A DNA stretch of 64,000 bases, taken from the NCBI RefSeq assembly GCF_002258315.1, contig NZ_NOYD01000013.1:434001-498000 (forward strand), given 5' to 3'. A model generated the notes under the pieces. The model saw only the letters and a list, made by a program, of their open reading frames with translations, was not told the origin of the DNA and ran no database searches. This DNA comes from Rhodococcus sp. 06-462-5. Its GTDB lineage: Bacteria; Actinomycetota; Actinomycetes; Mycobacteriales; Mycobacteriaceae. The position numbers and the translations under genes were made by a program. Shown in pieces: positions 45,262 through 54,515 of the stretch. Position 1 is the first letter of the stretch; each line of letters begins with the position of its first letter.

Positions 45262-46155
45262 TCAGTGCACCACCAGGACCGGGCATTCGGCATGATGCAC
45301 CAAGTTCTGGCTCACCGATCCCAATATCGCTGCGGTGAAACGATTTCGGCCGCGGCTGCCCACTACCAACACCTGGGACGTGGCGGAGATCGACCGAAGC
45401 TCGTGTGCCGCCGAAGCACCGACGGACACTGCCCGAACCGGCACCGACGGATATTTGTCCCCATAGGTATCGACGTTGGCCTGTAACCACTTTCGCTCCG
45501 CTTCACGAAGGTGCTGCCAGTCGACCGAGGTGCCGTAGTCGAGTTGGTCGGTTTCGTGCACAGCGCCGACGTGGACGGCGAGCAGCTCTGCACCCAGGAT
45601 GCTCGCCAGCTCGAATGCCGCCGACAGTGCGCGCTTCGACGGCTCGGATCCATCGACCCCCACCGCTACCGGCCCCGGCTCGGATCCGTGGTCGCCACGC
45701 TCGTGCCAGACCAGCACCGGGCAGGTCGCGGCGTTGACGATTGCCGTCGTCGAGTACCCGAAGACGATGTCGCGCACAGGACCCGACTCGCACGCGCCCA
45801 CGACGAGCATCGCCGCATCCGCGGAGAGTGCCTTCGCCATACGTGCTGCCGACAGCTCGGATACCTCCGATTCCACCGTCACCTGGGGATCGACTCCGTG
45901 CACTACGTCGACGGCGCGGGCGAGTACGCCTTCACTCTCCTGCCGCAGCCGCGTCGGAAAGTCGGTGGGGTTCAGCTCGGCGGCGACAGCCGCACTCCAC
46001 TCGTCTTTCGGTGCGCCGTGGACGAGGTGCACCGGTGTCGATGCCGCCCCAGCAAAATGCGCTGCCCATTCGGCCACCCCCTTGTCCGTAGGCGAGCCGT
46101 CGACCACGACCGCGAGCGGTCCGTCGAATGTGGTTGCCGCGATCGTGTGGTCCAT
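45262..46155 (-). CDS. Tandem universal stress protein
   Basis: This 297-residue protein consists of two Usp domains (about 10-145 and 155-297). Each starts with a V(D/A)GS motif (VVDGSPTDKGV, VGVDGSEPSKRAL). The second ends with the ATP-binding pattern GSRGRNRFTAAILGSVS (G-2x-G-9x-G-S). Tandem ATP-binding Usps are typical of mycobacteria and rhodococci and are usually induced by hypoxia or stationary phase. GGAGG stands before the ATG. I see no clear DosR box upstream. Confidence 0.9.
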   Translation of the reverse strand: MDHTIAATTFDGPLAVVVDGSPTDKGVAEWAAHFAGAASTPVHLVHGAPKDEWSAAVAAELNPTDFPTRLRQESEGVLARAVDVVHGVDPQVTVESEVSELSAARMAKALSADAAMLVVGACESGPVRDIVFGYSTTAIVNAATCPVLVWHERGDHGSEPGPVAVGVDGSEPSKRALSAAFELASILGAELLAVHVGAVHETDQLDYGTSVDWQHLREAERKWLQANVDTYGDKYPSVPVRAVSVGASAAHELRSISATSQVLVVGSRGRNRFTAAILGSVSQNLVHHAECPVLVVH

Positions 46156-46270
46156 CGTTCCTCCGTTGGCCGAAGACGGTTTCTACGTCGTCTCCTACGA
46201 TCGCTGACCGCATCGACGCGCCACTAGGGCATTTGGCCACCGGTGTGACGGGTATTTCGGGTCGGAACGG

Positions 46271-47299
46271 CTATGCCCGAGCAACCAGGGGTGCCACTTC
46301 GGTGCCGAGTAGCTCGATGCCGCGCAGCAGGTCGCTGTGCGCCAGCCGCGGGTTGGTCATCTGCAACGACAGCCGGTCCACACCGCCCAGTTGTTCACTC
46401 ACTCGCAGGATCTTGTCGGCCACCGTCTTCGGATCTCCCATGAAGAACGCACCGTTGGGACCGGAGGTGGCGTCGAACTGCTGCCGGCTGGGCCGGGCGA
46501 ATCCACGCTCCCGAGAGATCTTGGTGAACATCTCGTTCCAGCCGGGGTAGATGGTGTCTGCAGCGGCCGTCGTGGTCTCGGCGACGAAGCCGAACACGTG
46601 CAGGCCCACCTTCAGCTGCTCCGGCGGATGGCCCGCCTGCGCTCCCGCGCGACGGTACAGATCGACGAGCGGGGCGAACTGTCGTGGTTCTCCGCCGATG
46701 ATGGCAATCATCAGAGGGAGCCCCAGAAGCCCTGCGCGAGCGAAGGATTCGGGTGTTCCACCGACGCCGACCCAGATCGGCAACGGATCCTGCAGCGGAC
46801 GTGGGTAGATGCCCTGACGGTTCAGTGCCGGGCGGTGCCGACCGGACCAGGTGACCTCGACGTTGTCCCGGATCTGCAGCAGGAGGTCGAGCTTCTCGGC
46901 GAAGAGCGAGTCGTAATCGGCCAGGTCGAGGCCGAACAGCGGGAACGACTCGGTGAAGGACCCGCGTCCCACGACCAGATCGATGCGTCCCTTGGAGATC
47001 AGATCGAGGGTGGCGAACTCCTGGAACACCCGTACCGGATCGTCTGCGCTGAGCACCTTGACTGCGCTGCCGAGTCGGATGTTCTCGGTACGCGCGGCTG
47101 CCGCGGCGAGAATGATCGACGGAGCCGAGTCGTAGTACTCGCTGCGGTGATGCTCGCCGATTCCGAACGAGTAGAGCCCGACCTGATCCGCGAGGGCGAT
47201 CTCTTCCAGCAGGTGACCCATTCGCTCCTCGGGAGCGATCACCCGGCCGTCGGTCGGATCGGTCACGGAAGAGACGAAGCTGTCTACGCCCAGGTGCAT
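46271..47299 (-). CDS. LLM-class flavin-dependent oxidoreductase
   Basis: The 342-residue bacterial luciferase-like monooxygenase has ALADQVGLYSFGIGEHHRSEYYDSAP at the N-terminus (recognisable as the GEHH signature), the segment RIDLVVGRGSF and IWVGVGGTPESFARAG. It probably uses FMN or F420; the substrate is unknown. It is a single-gene unit on the minus strand. Confidence 0.85.
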   Translation of the reverse strand: MHLGVDSFVSSVTDPTDGRVIAPEERMGHLLEEIALADQVGLYSFGIGEHHRSEYYDSAPSIILAAAAARTENIRLGSAVKVLSADDPVRVFQEFATLDLISKGRIDLVVGRGSFTESFPLFGLDLADYDSLFAEKLDLLLQIRDNVEVTWSGRHRPALNRQGIYPRPLQDPLPIWVGVGGTPESFARAGLLGLPLMIAIIGGEPRQFAPLVDLYRRAGAQAGHPPEQLKVGLHVFGFVAETTTAAADTIYPGWNEMFTKISRERGFARPSRQQFDATSGPNGAFFMGDPKTVADKILRVSEQLGGVDRLSLQMTNPRLAHSDLLRGIELLGTEVAPLVARA

Positions 47300-47383
47300 G
47301 GTGGGACCTTTCGATTCGGGTTGGTCGATTCCATCAGCATCGGTGAAGATTCAATTATTCCGATGGGGGGGCCGAGCGAGCGA

Positions 47384-47593
47384 CTACTCTCCCCATCGTT
47401 TCAGCTCGTCCGCCGCGTAGTACATCTGCTGAGACGCACCGAAACGAACCAGCAACTGCTGCTTCTCCTCGTAGAACCAGACCACGGTTCCATACATACC
47501 TGTCATGGGCCCGCTCACCGGTGTGACTCCGTCGCCTACCTCGAATCCGTCCATCCTTGCACGGTACCGATCGAGGGTGCCGAAATCGGACAC
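47384..47593 (-). CDS. Small protein with SH3/KOW-like appearance
   Basis: The 69-residue frame from a GTG ends in a compact beta-rich region (VGDGVTPVSGPMTGMYGTVVWFYEEKQ split over several strands). The pattern resembles a small SH3-type barrel. An ATG at 47554 would give 56 residues and may be the true start. It lies 13 bp behind another small basic frame, which suggests a mini-operon. The function is unknown. Confidence 0.5.
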   Translation of the reverse strand: MSDFGTLDRYRARMDGFEVGDGVTPVSGPMTGMYGTVVWFYEEKQQLLVRFGASQQMYYAADELKRWGE

Positions 47594-47605
47594 CCACCGT
47601 TCGGC

Positions 47606-47722
47606 TTATCGCTGTCCGCGCTTGCGTGCGCGCCGTTCGTCGAGTTTCCGCTTTCCGTAACCCCACGTGATGCGGCCCAGACCCTCGAAGAGTCGGCTGG
47701 AAATGCTCCTGCGGCTACTCAT
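47606..47722 (-). CDS. Small basic protein (38 residues)
   Basis: A short frame (ATG 47722 to TAA 47606) encodes a very basic peptide with GRITWGYGKRKLDERR and ending RKRGQR. It is directly upstream of, and on the same strand as, the 69-residue small protein. A GGGG stretch precedes the ATG. Coding status is uncertain because of size; the codon pattern and tandem arrangement are the only support. Confidence 0.35.
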   Translation of the reverse strand: MSSRRSISSRLFEGLGRITWGYGKRKLDERRARKRGQR

Positions 47723-47896
47723 GCGGTGACCCCATTCTCAGTGCTGTTCATATCGGCCTGATCCTTTCTCTGATGCAGCAGGGCTTTCGGTACGACGATG
47801 TACCTGTTGGCTGCGCATTGTGAGTCGAATCGAGGAGGAGCAAACGCACATCGGTCGCGGGTGATCTATGTCACTACTCAGCTGCTGCGCATGGAG

Positions 47897-49078
47897 TCAC
47901 GCCCGTGCGACAAGTCGATCCATCCACCCGACCACCTCGGGGTAGGCAGCGACATTCGTGGCCGTGTGGTCGATCTCGGGAACGAGCTCGGTTCCGAAAT
48001 CGAACTCGCGGACGGTGATGTCCACGGCACCTGCAGCACGCCAACGCTGCTCGAGGAGCCGGCTCTGCTCGATCTCGACGGAGGTGTCGTGGACGCCGTG
48101 CACGATCATCACGGGTGCGATGGGCGCGGTGAACCCGATGGTGTTCTCCTCCGCAAGAGGACCCAGCACGGGCCCGGTCATGAGTGTGCTCAGGGACGAG
48201 CCATCGGCAGTCAGGTCCTCGGACCGCAGTGATCCGTACGCGAGTGCGTCGGTCGTGCAGAAGTCCTGTGCCGCATCGAGAGCCGCCCGTCCGCGATCGT
48301 TGAAGAGCGCGCGGATCCGGTCGGCCCGCTCGGGGTGCGCGCCGATCAGACCGTCGATCGTGTACAGCATCGTCGCGGCCCATGCGGAGCCGTCCTGGCC
48401 GTCGACGCGGACCACCGGATCGGCCGGCGCGGCACCGACGAAGGCCCCGACCACGGACAGGTCGGGCGCGTAGGTGGACGCGAGCTCTGCGGCAGCGGCC
48501 GACGCGACGCCGCCCGCCGAGTATCCGTAGAGCACGACGGGCGCGTCGGTCTCCCGTGCCGCCGCCCGTGCCGCGTCCAGCACGGCACGGGCACTGGCGG
48601 TCCGCCCCAGAAACTCGTATTCGCCAGGGGTTCCCAGCCCTTGATAGTCCGTCGTGACCACCTGGTACCCCTGGGCCAGTAGTGGCAGCAATGCCGGCAT
48701 CGTGGTTGCCAGTCCTTGCTGGGACGAACCCGAGCAGCGGTCGGCCACCCCGTAACTGCCTGGCGCGTAAGCGATCACGGGCCGCGGTCCGAGGCCTGGC
48801 CACGCACGGATCGGTGTGACCAGCAGCCCCGACACCGCCACCGCACGATCACGAGGATCGGCCGATCGGTACAGGATGCGCTCGGTGTGCGATCCCAGAA
48901 CGTCGAGTTGCGGCACGGGTTCTCGGCGCACGATGGACCCGGGGGCGTATGCCTCCAGGTCCGCGACGGGAGCACCGTAGAAGTCGGCAGCGACGGGAGC
49001 CGCCGAGACGGGTGCGGCCGACGTGACGAGCGCCCCGGCAAGGGCGAACGAAGCGAAGGTGACCCGTGGGAGTTTCAT
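47897..49078 (-). CDS. Secreted lipase (LIP family)
   Basis: The 393-residue exported protein has a signal peptide (FASFALAGALVTSAAPVSA) and the secretory-lipase fold, with the Ser nucleophile in GYSAGGVAS. The acid is in HGVHDTSV and the His near DHTATNV. It resembles the Candida-type/actinobacterial LIP family that releases fatty acids outside the cell. The start ATG is set at the signal peptide. It is the last backbone gene before the tRNA-Lys island. Confidence 0.85.
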   Translation of the reverse strand: MKLPRVTFASFALAGALVTSAAPVSAAPVAADFYGAPVADLEAYAPGSIVRREPVPQLDVLGSHTERILYRSADPRDRAVAVSGLLVTPIRAWPGLGPRPVIAYAPGSYGVADRCSGSSQQGLATTMPALLPLLAQGYQVVTTDYQGLGTPGEYEFLGRTASARAVLDAARAAARETDAPVVLYGYSAGGVASAAAAELASTYAPDLSVVGAFVGAAPADPVVRVDGQDGSAWAATMLYTIDGLIGAHPERADRIRALFNDRGRAALDAAQDFCTTDALAYGSLRSEDLTADGSSLSTLMTGPVLGPLAEENTIGFTAPIAPVMIVHGVHDTSVEIEQSRLLEQRWRAAGAVDITVREFDFGTELVPEIDHTATNVAAYPEVVGWMDRLVARA

Positions 49079-49167
49079 CTCGCGAGCAAGTATGCGGCCC
49101 GGAACGAGGATCCGCAGTCTGTGTCCGTGGATGTGCAACACCGACGTCGTGGTCGGAGTACCACTGC

Positions 49168-49207
49168 AAAAAATGCCCTTGCCGGTGTTTCCACTGGCAA
49201 GGGCATT
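49168..49207 (-). terminator. Former tRNA-Lys terminator left outside the island
   Basis: A perfect 12-bp inverted repeat AATGCCCTTGCC / GGCAAGGGCATT with a 12-nt loop is followed on the minus strand by T6. It abuts the tRNA 3' fragment and therefore looks like the original tRNA-Lys terminator, separated from the tRNA by the insertion. Confidence 0.8.
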
Positions 49208-49246
49208 CGTTGTGCGCCATCAGGGATTCGAACCCCGGACCCGCTG
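49201..49246. repeat. Left attachment repeat (attL), 3' fragment of tRNA-Lys
   Basis: This 46-bp sequence recurs at 58388-58433 with one mismatch. It holds the 3' half of tRNA-Lys from the anticodon stem to the end plus 12 bp of downstream DNA; the 5' half is absent, so it is not a working tRNA. It marks the left border of the island. Confidence 0.88.
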
Positions 49247-49860
49247 TACGAAAGATAACAATTCACGTGGATGCACTCGCGTCCATCACCGGCCCGTTGA
49301 GCTGGGTGTTCGGCGAATCGAATGACCATCAGTGTCCGCGTGAATCCACCCGGGTGCGCCCCAAAGTGATGAGTAAAAGATGACCTCCGCCGACCTGCTC
49401 CCAGTCCATCGACGTCCCGCATAGTCCCCCATCGTCGAAACGGGCCGCCATGGACACTCGACTCCACCACCGTGCAAAGTGATGAGCTCCCTCGAATGCT
49501 TGGAACCCAGCATCGGGACAAGGATACGATGCGGACACGCCGGAGCGAGGGGAACTTGCCCGTGCAGTGGGACTGGGATCCGTAGCCACCAATGCCGATG
49601 ACCGACGTTCACGAAATATCACGGCCAAGAAGGTATGCCGGATCGCTGTCGACACTCCTCGCGAAGTGACTAGCCGATGGTCAAGATCGCGGCCTTGTGC
49701 GCGGACCATGTCAGCCGAGGGAAAGGTGGACTGAAAATCGAACTCGCCACCGAACCCGGGCACGTATCCCAGCCCGTCGGCCCAGCTCTTAGTGCAACAC
49801 ATACCCCTCGCACCAACGCCTACCTGACCCGAATAAGAGGTTTGACAGGATGCCCCCCGG
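49247..49860. other. Island left arm, no supported gene
   Basis: This 614-bp stretch behind the left repeat has only short or overlapping frames with no recognisable motif. It may hold decayed integration-module DNA, but I could not identify integrase motifs on either strand. Confidence 0.4.
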
Positions 49861-50805
49861 TTACCGCTGCTGGCTGGAGGTTTCTCCGCATGGACTTGAG
49901 GTGCCCGACTCCTCGGCTGGACCTGCGAGCAACGCAAGAACCAGGAGAGCGCCGCCGACCAGGGCGAGTGGACCATAGAAGTAGAGGATTGACCAGGTTG
50001 TGTACCAGCTCGGCTGCCAAGTCGAAGAGGATCCAGACGTATTGGCCAACCCCTTGAGCGACAGCGGAACCACAGAGTTGTCGTCGGCAACCTGGTCGTA
50101 GACACTGCGCGCGCGACGCTCGTTGCCGAGATACCTGACATCAAGGGCAGCAAAAGCAGCGAGTATTACGATGCCGAGGGCGATGAGCGGCCAACTGTGA
50201 CGAACCAAAGCGACACCGAACGCCGCGCCAGCTAGCGTGATCGACCAGCCCTTGGCCGCAGATGAAGATCCCGCCATCCGGCCGATGGCACCCGAAATGA
50301 GATCAAGGTGCTTGCGTCGGTCCTCCCGATCCTGTTCGTTCGTCATGTCGTAGCCGTTGGGCTTCGAAGCTTCAACAGCGACCCTAAGATCACCCTGCAT
50401 TGCATCGAGTTGCGCTGGAGACCAGGACGGGTCCGGAGATGGCCAGATCTCGCCCATGTCGTCAGCTGTCCAGCGAGGCACGACATGCACATGGACATGG
50501 TCGATGGACTGGGTGGCCGCAGCGCCATTCGACTGAATCACGTTGAGCCCGTCTGGCTGCAACGCATCGCGCGCAGCGCCGGCCACGCGAAGAACCTCCG
50601 AGGCCAATGTGCGTGCCGCACCCTGGGACAGCCCCCAGACGTCGGCAACGTGTTCATCAGGGACTAACAGCACGTGCCCTCGCGTTGCCGGATGGTCCGG
50701 TAGGAAGACGGTGACACCGTGGCCCCTGGCCACAATGCGAGCCGCCAAGTCATCACCCGCGACAATGTCGCAGAAGGCGCAGCCGGACTGCCTGGTTGAG
50801 CTCAC
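49861..50805 (-). CDS. HIT-domain protein fused to a SLATT-like membrane domain
   Basis: This is a 314-residue protein. Residues 8-115 are a HIT (histidine triad) domain, with CAFCDIVAGDD at the N-terminus and HVHVHVVPR (His 103, 105, 107). HIT enzymes bind or hydrolyse nucleotide phosphoramidates and dinucleotides. From about residue 154 (MTNEQDREDRRKHLDLISG) it continues as a membrane domain with two segments at about 187-222 and a third at 270-294, similar in layout to SLATT-type effectors. Its GTG overlaps the stop of the TIR gene (GTGA), so the two are coupled. I infer a nucleotide-sensing membrane effector of an anti-phage system; this is untested. Confidence 0.75.
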   Translation of the reverse strand: MSSTRQSGCAFCDIVAGDDLAARIVARGHGVTVFLPDHPATRGHVLLVPDEHVADVWGLSQGAARTLASEVLRVAGAARDALQPDGLNVIQSNGAAATQSIDHVHVHVVPRWTADDMGEIWPSPDPSWSPAQLDAMQGDLRVAVEASKPNGYDMTNEQDREDRRKHLDLISGAIGRMAGSSSAAKGWSITLAGAAFGVALVRHSWPLIALGIVILAAFAALDVRYLGNERRARSVYDQVADDNSVVPLSLKGLANTSGSSSTWQPSWYTTWSILYFYGPLALVGGALLVLALLAGPAEESGTSSPCGETSSQQR

Positions 50806-51293
50806 CAGGAACGCTTCACGGCGTCGCCGACCCACGACTCGAAATTGTCCCGAATGCTCGCATAGACGGCCTTACTGTCTGGTCCGCAGGGGTTGTGCAG
50901 CATGATGTACGTGCTCAGCGGCTTGCCGTCGGTGTCGAAGACTTTACTGAAAGGATCTTCGCCGTACGAGCCCTTGTCGCCGTTTAGATCGAGCATGCCG
51001 TGGACACGGATGCCGACCAGCGGCACCTTGTCCTTCCACGCCTTTTCAATCTCGTGCTTGACCCACTTGCGCGAAGCTGTCTCGCCGCCGACGAGCACGA
51101 CGACAGCGTCTTTACCCGCCATCTCCTTCGCGATCCAGTTCTTAATCGCCTGATCACCGTCTGCCTTGATGGTCTCCCACTTCTGAGCGCTGACCTCCTC
51201 GCGATCCTCCTCAATAGCGCCAATGTTCCGGATCCGCTGGCAGCGCATCACGTCGCCGTCGTAATGGAAGCTTAGGAAGACTTTCTTGGCCAT
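50802..51293 (-). CDS. TIR-like DUF1863 protein (ThsB type)
   Basis: The 163-residue protein begins KKVFLSFHYDGDVMRCQRIRN, the start typical of MTH538/DUF1863 TIR-like domains, to which Thoeris ThsB belongs. The later VVVLVGGETASRKWVKHEIEKAW region holds the likely catalytic Glu (81 or 83). Such proteins make NAD-derived signal nucleotides upon phage infection. The ATG has AGGAG upstream. The gene is first in a two-gene operon with the HIT-membrane protein. No SIR2/SLOG-type ThsA is present in the window. Confidence 0.85.
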   Translation of the reverse strand: MAKKVFLSFHYDGDVMRCQRIRNIGAIEEDREEVSAQKWETIKADGDQAIKNWIAKEMAGKDAVVVLVGGETASRKWVKHEIEKAWKDKVPLVGIRVHGMLDLNGDKGSYGEDPFSKVFDTDGKPLSTYIMLHNPCGPDSKAVYASIRDNFESWVGDAVKRSW

Positions 51294-53026
51294 GTCGGTT
51301 ACTCCTGATTGTTTCGGCCGGGTCGATGTCCACGATGGTGCCACGCATCACCGACAGTATGGCCACGCCCACTCCACAAACACGTGAGCGCCCGTCGAAA
51401 TGACGTCCCTGCTGTCATGTCTCACTTCACGTAGACACTTTTGTCGGAATCGGCCTATATGTGGCGCGAAAATCGGGATTCAACGTGACGTCTGGAGCCG
51501 ACCTTTCCGAAGTAGTCGACCCTCGACCGTCGCAGACTAATCTGCACTCAGGTCTGCCACCTACCAAGTGCCCACTGATCTACGACACCGAACCATCGAA
51601 CAGACTGTTCGGCGCAGGGATCGGGGGCGGGTTTTATACGCCGGCTCGGAAGAACGCGCCGGCATGCGGCTCGGTGGCTGCACGACGACGCCTTCGAATG
51701 TGCGGACGGCCTCGATGAGGGACGTCGGTCAGATGTAAATACCAGGCTGTGTGGTTCCATTTCCCGTCATGACCGTTTCGAGCGCTCACACTGACAGCTC
51801 CAAATCCTTAGTCGACGAGGACCGAGTCGGTCGAAAAAGCTTCGCCCAATTTATCGCCGAACGATTCTCCTTGCCGACACCGGGCCGAGGGTCGAAACCT
51901 GACGCGTCACGGACGTCTCTCTGACGATCCGTCACAGATGAGTTGAACCCTTGCGCGTCACAGCGCAATCCTAGATGCCCGCATCGGGATGAGAGACGAT
52001 CGGCATGTGCCAGTCGGCGCAAACGGGGTTCGCCGCAACCTGCTCGGCGATGCAGACGCGAAACGGTTCAGAAAGCGGGCGTCGCTGTGGGCAGACCTAA
52101 TACCTGTCGGCATGGTCCTTCTCGCATGGGCGGAAGTCTCCAACACGGTTGCCAATGCGTACCAACTGTCGGGCACCGTGAGAGTCTTCGGAGTGGATCA
52201 GTTTTTATCCGGCACATCGAGAACAGCTCGGAATACGTTGCACACCAATTTCAGCAGGTATGGAACCACGTACCGCTGAGTTTTGCACCAATGCACGTAG
52301 TGCCACCCGGACGTGCAGCTCGTCACCTTTGCCGACACACTGCGATCTCACCAGCAGCATCCCGTCTCGACCAGACTCACGACGGTGCAGGAAAGGGAGT
52401 CTTCCGGACACCTCCTCAACACGCGCGACAGCCCCCTGCTTCGGCTGAACCACACGCGAACGAGCCCACATCCTCGGCTTGTCAGCCCACCAAACCCTCC
52501 AGCGCCAACACCAGAGTTCACGGCGTCTACTCAACCGAGCCACCGACAACGCGACAGCGGGTAGTTTCAGTGTTGATACTCCGTATTCGCTCCCTGTAGG
52601 GCAACGCCTTGCGTAGTACACGCTGCTAAAGGTAATGCTAAGGCTTCAGTATGACCAGGCACACGGAACCCACTCATCGATCCATCGTTGAACAGCCAAC
52701 CCAGCTGCCCCGATCGACCTTTTTACCACGTGTCGATTCGCTTCTGATCGGAAGTTTCTAATGCCCCGTAGAGGATTCGCCGTTACACCAGTCGCTGTAG
52801 TTCGTTTGCCCGAACAGCTCGCCAGCGGCGCATCAAACCAATTGTTCACCGAGATGGGCCTCAGAGCGTCATGTACGGACCCTGGCACGATTTGGATCTT
52901 GGAAATCGTTGACGAGAGCAGCTATAGTTCGATAGAACACCCTACAGATTGATTGGAATAGATTTGATATAAACATACGAGACCAGTAGTAAATTAATTT
53001 TATAATTCTCTCTATCTGGAGTTACA
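51294..53026. other. Gene-poor stretch of the island with decayed frames
   Basis: Across 1.7 kb I see only short frames without recognisable motifs. One candidate (52761-52952, ATG with GGAAG upstream) would encode 63 residues, but its sequence is not recognised. From about 52620 the DNA turns AT-rich. A -10-like TATAAA at 52968 probably belongs to the promoter of the pentapeptide gene, though without a well-spaced -35. Confidence 0.45.
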
Positions 53027-54301
53027 TTGACGTCTAAAAATGATACAACTATTAACGGAGACGGATCAGCCACCGAAATAAAGAAAGGGGCTCAGACTAA
53101 CTTCTTTGCAAATTTCATCGCTGCCCTATTCGCAGCGACCGTTGCTGCAATTTGGTGGATCAGCGCCGAAGTTTTCACACCAGACGGAACAAATCTTTGG
53201 TGGGAAGGTTGGCAATTCTTCGGAGTACTACTGGTCGCAGCCGCTGCTGTCGCCGGTTTTCTTACAACTAAATATTATCTCAAGAACCGTCATTCGCACG
53301 GCAAGAGAGATACCCAAAGCGCAACCCCATTATTGGCGCTGGTGATACTCGGTGTAATTTCCGCAATCTTGCTACTTACAGCCTTAGTCTACGTTCAGAT
53401 TGAACTTCTAACCCCGCCTGGTGATTCAATTTCATCGATATCCAGCGGAGAACTACTAGATGTTGCTAGGTCCTCCGCCTTCGGCCTGGGAGCTCTGGGT
53501 GCAGTGGCGCTACTATTGGTCAACTACCGAAAACAACATGCAGTCGAGTCGGCACTTGAGCTCGACAGGATAAAGCATACCGATACGCTGCAGCAGGCCC
53601 GCGAAGATCTGCAACATGAACGAGAGAAGCAGTCGAAGCACGTCGAACTGGAAAACGCTAAACAACGAGCCCTCGAAATTTCGGCCTTACACGATCGATT
53701 CTCAAAAGCAGTGGGACAACTCGCAGATTCCAAACTCCCCATACGCCTTGGAGCAGTTTACGCCATCACGGGAATTGCCACAGATTGGAGACTAAGAAGG
53801 CAATATGTCCACGTACAGAGCTGCGCCGACTTGCTATGTTCATACTTACGCACGTCACCCCAAACCGATACTAATAGTGTTTCTAGTTCCGACAAAGGAT
53901 CCCGGCGTGCCTCCGGCGTCGAACGCGATGTACGCCGCGCCGCACTCGAAGCACTTAGTTCAATGGCAAACCCTCCCAAGACTGGATCCTTTGCAACCAT
54001 GATAAAGCAAATTCAGGACCATCTAGCGGGTGCATTTCAGGGCGCGCCGCCTGAGTTAAAAGTCGATCTGTCAGGAGCAGCACTTGCTGGCCTGGATTTG
54101 AAAAATTCACGTATTTCAGGAGTGAATTTTACAGGTTCAGATCTTACCGAGGCTACCTTCGCATCTGCAGATTTGAGTGGCGCGATTCTTAGAGATGCCA
54201 TTCTCACAGGCGTAAGCTTCCTCGGCACAAATCTGACAAATGCAGTGCCAGACTGCCGTACACTGCGCCTGCAAGGTGCGATCGACTTACCTCCGGAGTA
54301 A
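53027..54301 (+). CDS. Membrane-anchored pentapeptide-repeat protein
   Basis: The 424-residue protein has four hydrophobic segments in its first 170 residues (about 25-46, 63-82, 101-125 and 148-166). A coiled coil follows (about 170-225, rich in Gln/Glu/Lys), then a conserved block (RFSKAVGQLADSKLPIRLGAVYAI) and C-terminal pentapeptide repeats (about 345-405, DLSGAAL-type). It starts with TTG supported by GGAG six bases upstream. Base composition is clearly lower in GC than the host. Similar proteins are common in mobile islands of actinomycetes. The function is unknown; phage defence or membrane stress is possible. Confidence 0.78.
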   Translation: MTSKNDTTINGDGSATEIKKGAQTNFFANFIAALFAATVAAIWWISAEVFTPDGTNLWWEGWQFFGVLLVAAAAVAGFLTTKYYLKNRHSHGKRDTQSATPLLALVILGVISAILLLTALVYVQIELLTPPGDSISSISSGELLDVARSSAFGLGALGAVALLLVNYRKQHAVESALELDRIKHTDTLQQAREDLQHEREKQSKHVELENAKQRALEISALHDRFSKAVGQLADSKLPIRLGAVYAITGIATDWRLRRQYVHVQSCADLLCSYLRTSPQTDTNSVSSSDKGSRRASGVERDVRRAALEALSSMANPPKTGSFATMIKQIQDHLAGAFQGAPPELKVDLSGAALAGLDLKNSRISGVNFTGSDLTEATFASADLSGAILRDAILTGVSFLGTNLTNAVPDCRTLRLQGAIDLPPE

Positions 54302-54515
54302 CCTCTTCGCGCCTTGGTGCGGCCCGTCTCGCAATCCCCCCCCCGAAGAAGCGGAGGTAGGGTATGCCGACGAGTACAGCGTGCAGATCGGCACAAAGGC
54401 GGTGGGCATCGTCAGACAGGCGGTCGGATCCAGTCCACCTCAAGGCCGATAACGAGGTCCAGACCCGGTTTTGGGTTCGACGGCCGAACCGCGAGCGGCA
54501 CGAAAGATGGTTTTC

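Noticed and set aside
46156-46270. DosR box before the universal stress protein gene
   Set aside because: No sequence close to the DosR palindrome could be found in the upstream region.
49201-49246. Second tRNA-Lys gene
   Set aside because: Only the 3' half is present; the D-arm, anticodon loop and 5' acceptor strand are missing. It is the attachment-site copy.
49329-50153. 274-codon minus-strand frame at the island left arm
   Set aside because: It overlaps the HIT-membrane gene in another phase, has low-complexity Ser/Arg composition and no motif.
49861-51293. Canonical Thoeris type I or II
   Set aside because: No SIR2, SLOG or Macro domain can be seen in the partner; it carries a HIT triad. 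It is therefore reported as Thoeris-like only.
51943-52621. Overlapping frames on both strands (up to 218 codons)
   Set aside because: They contradict each other, lack ribosome sites and recognisable motifs, and lie in a decayed part of the island.
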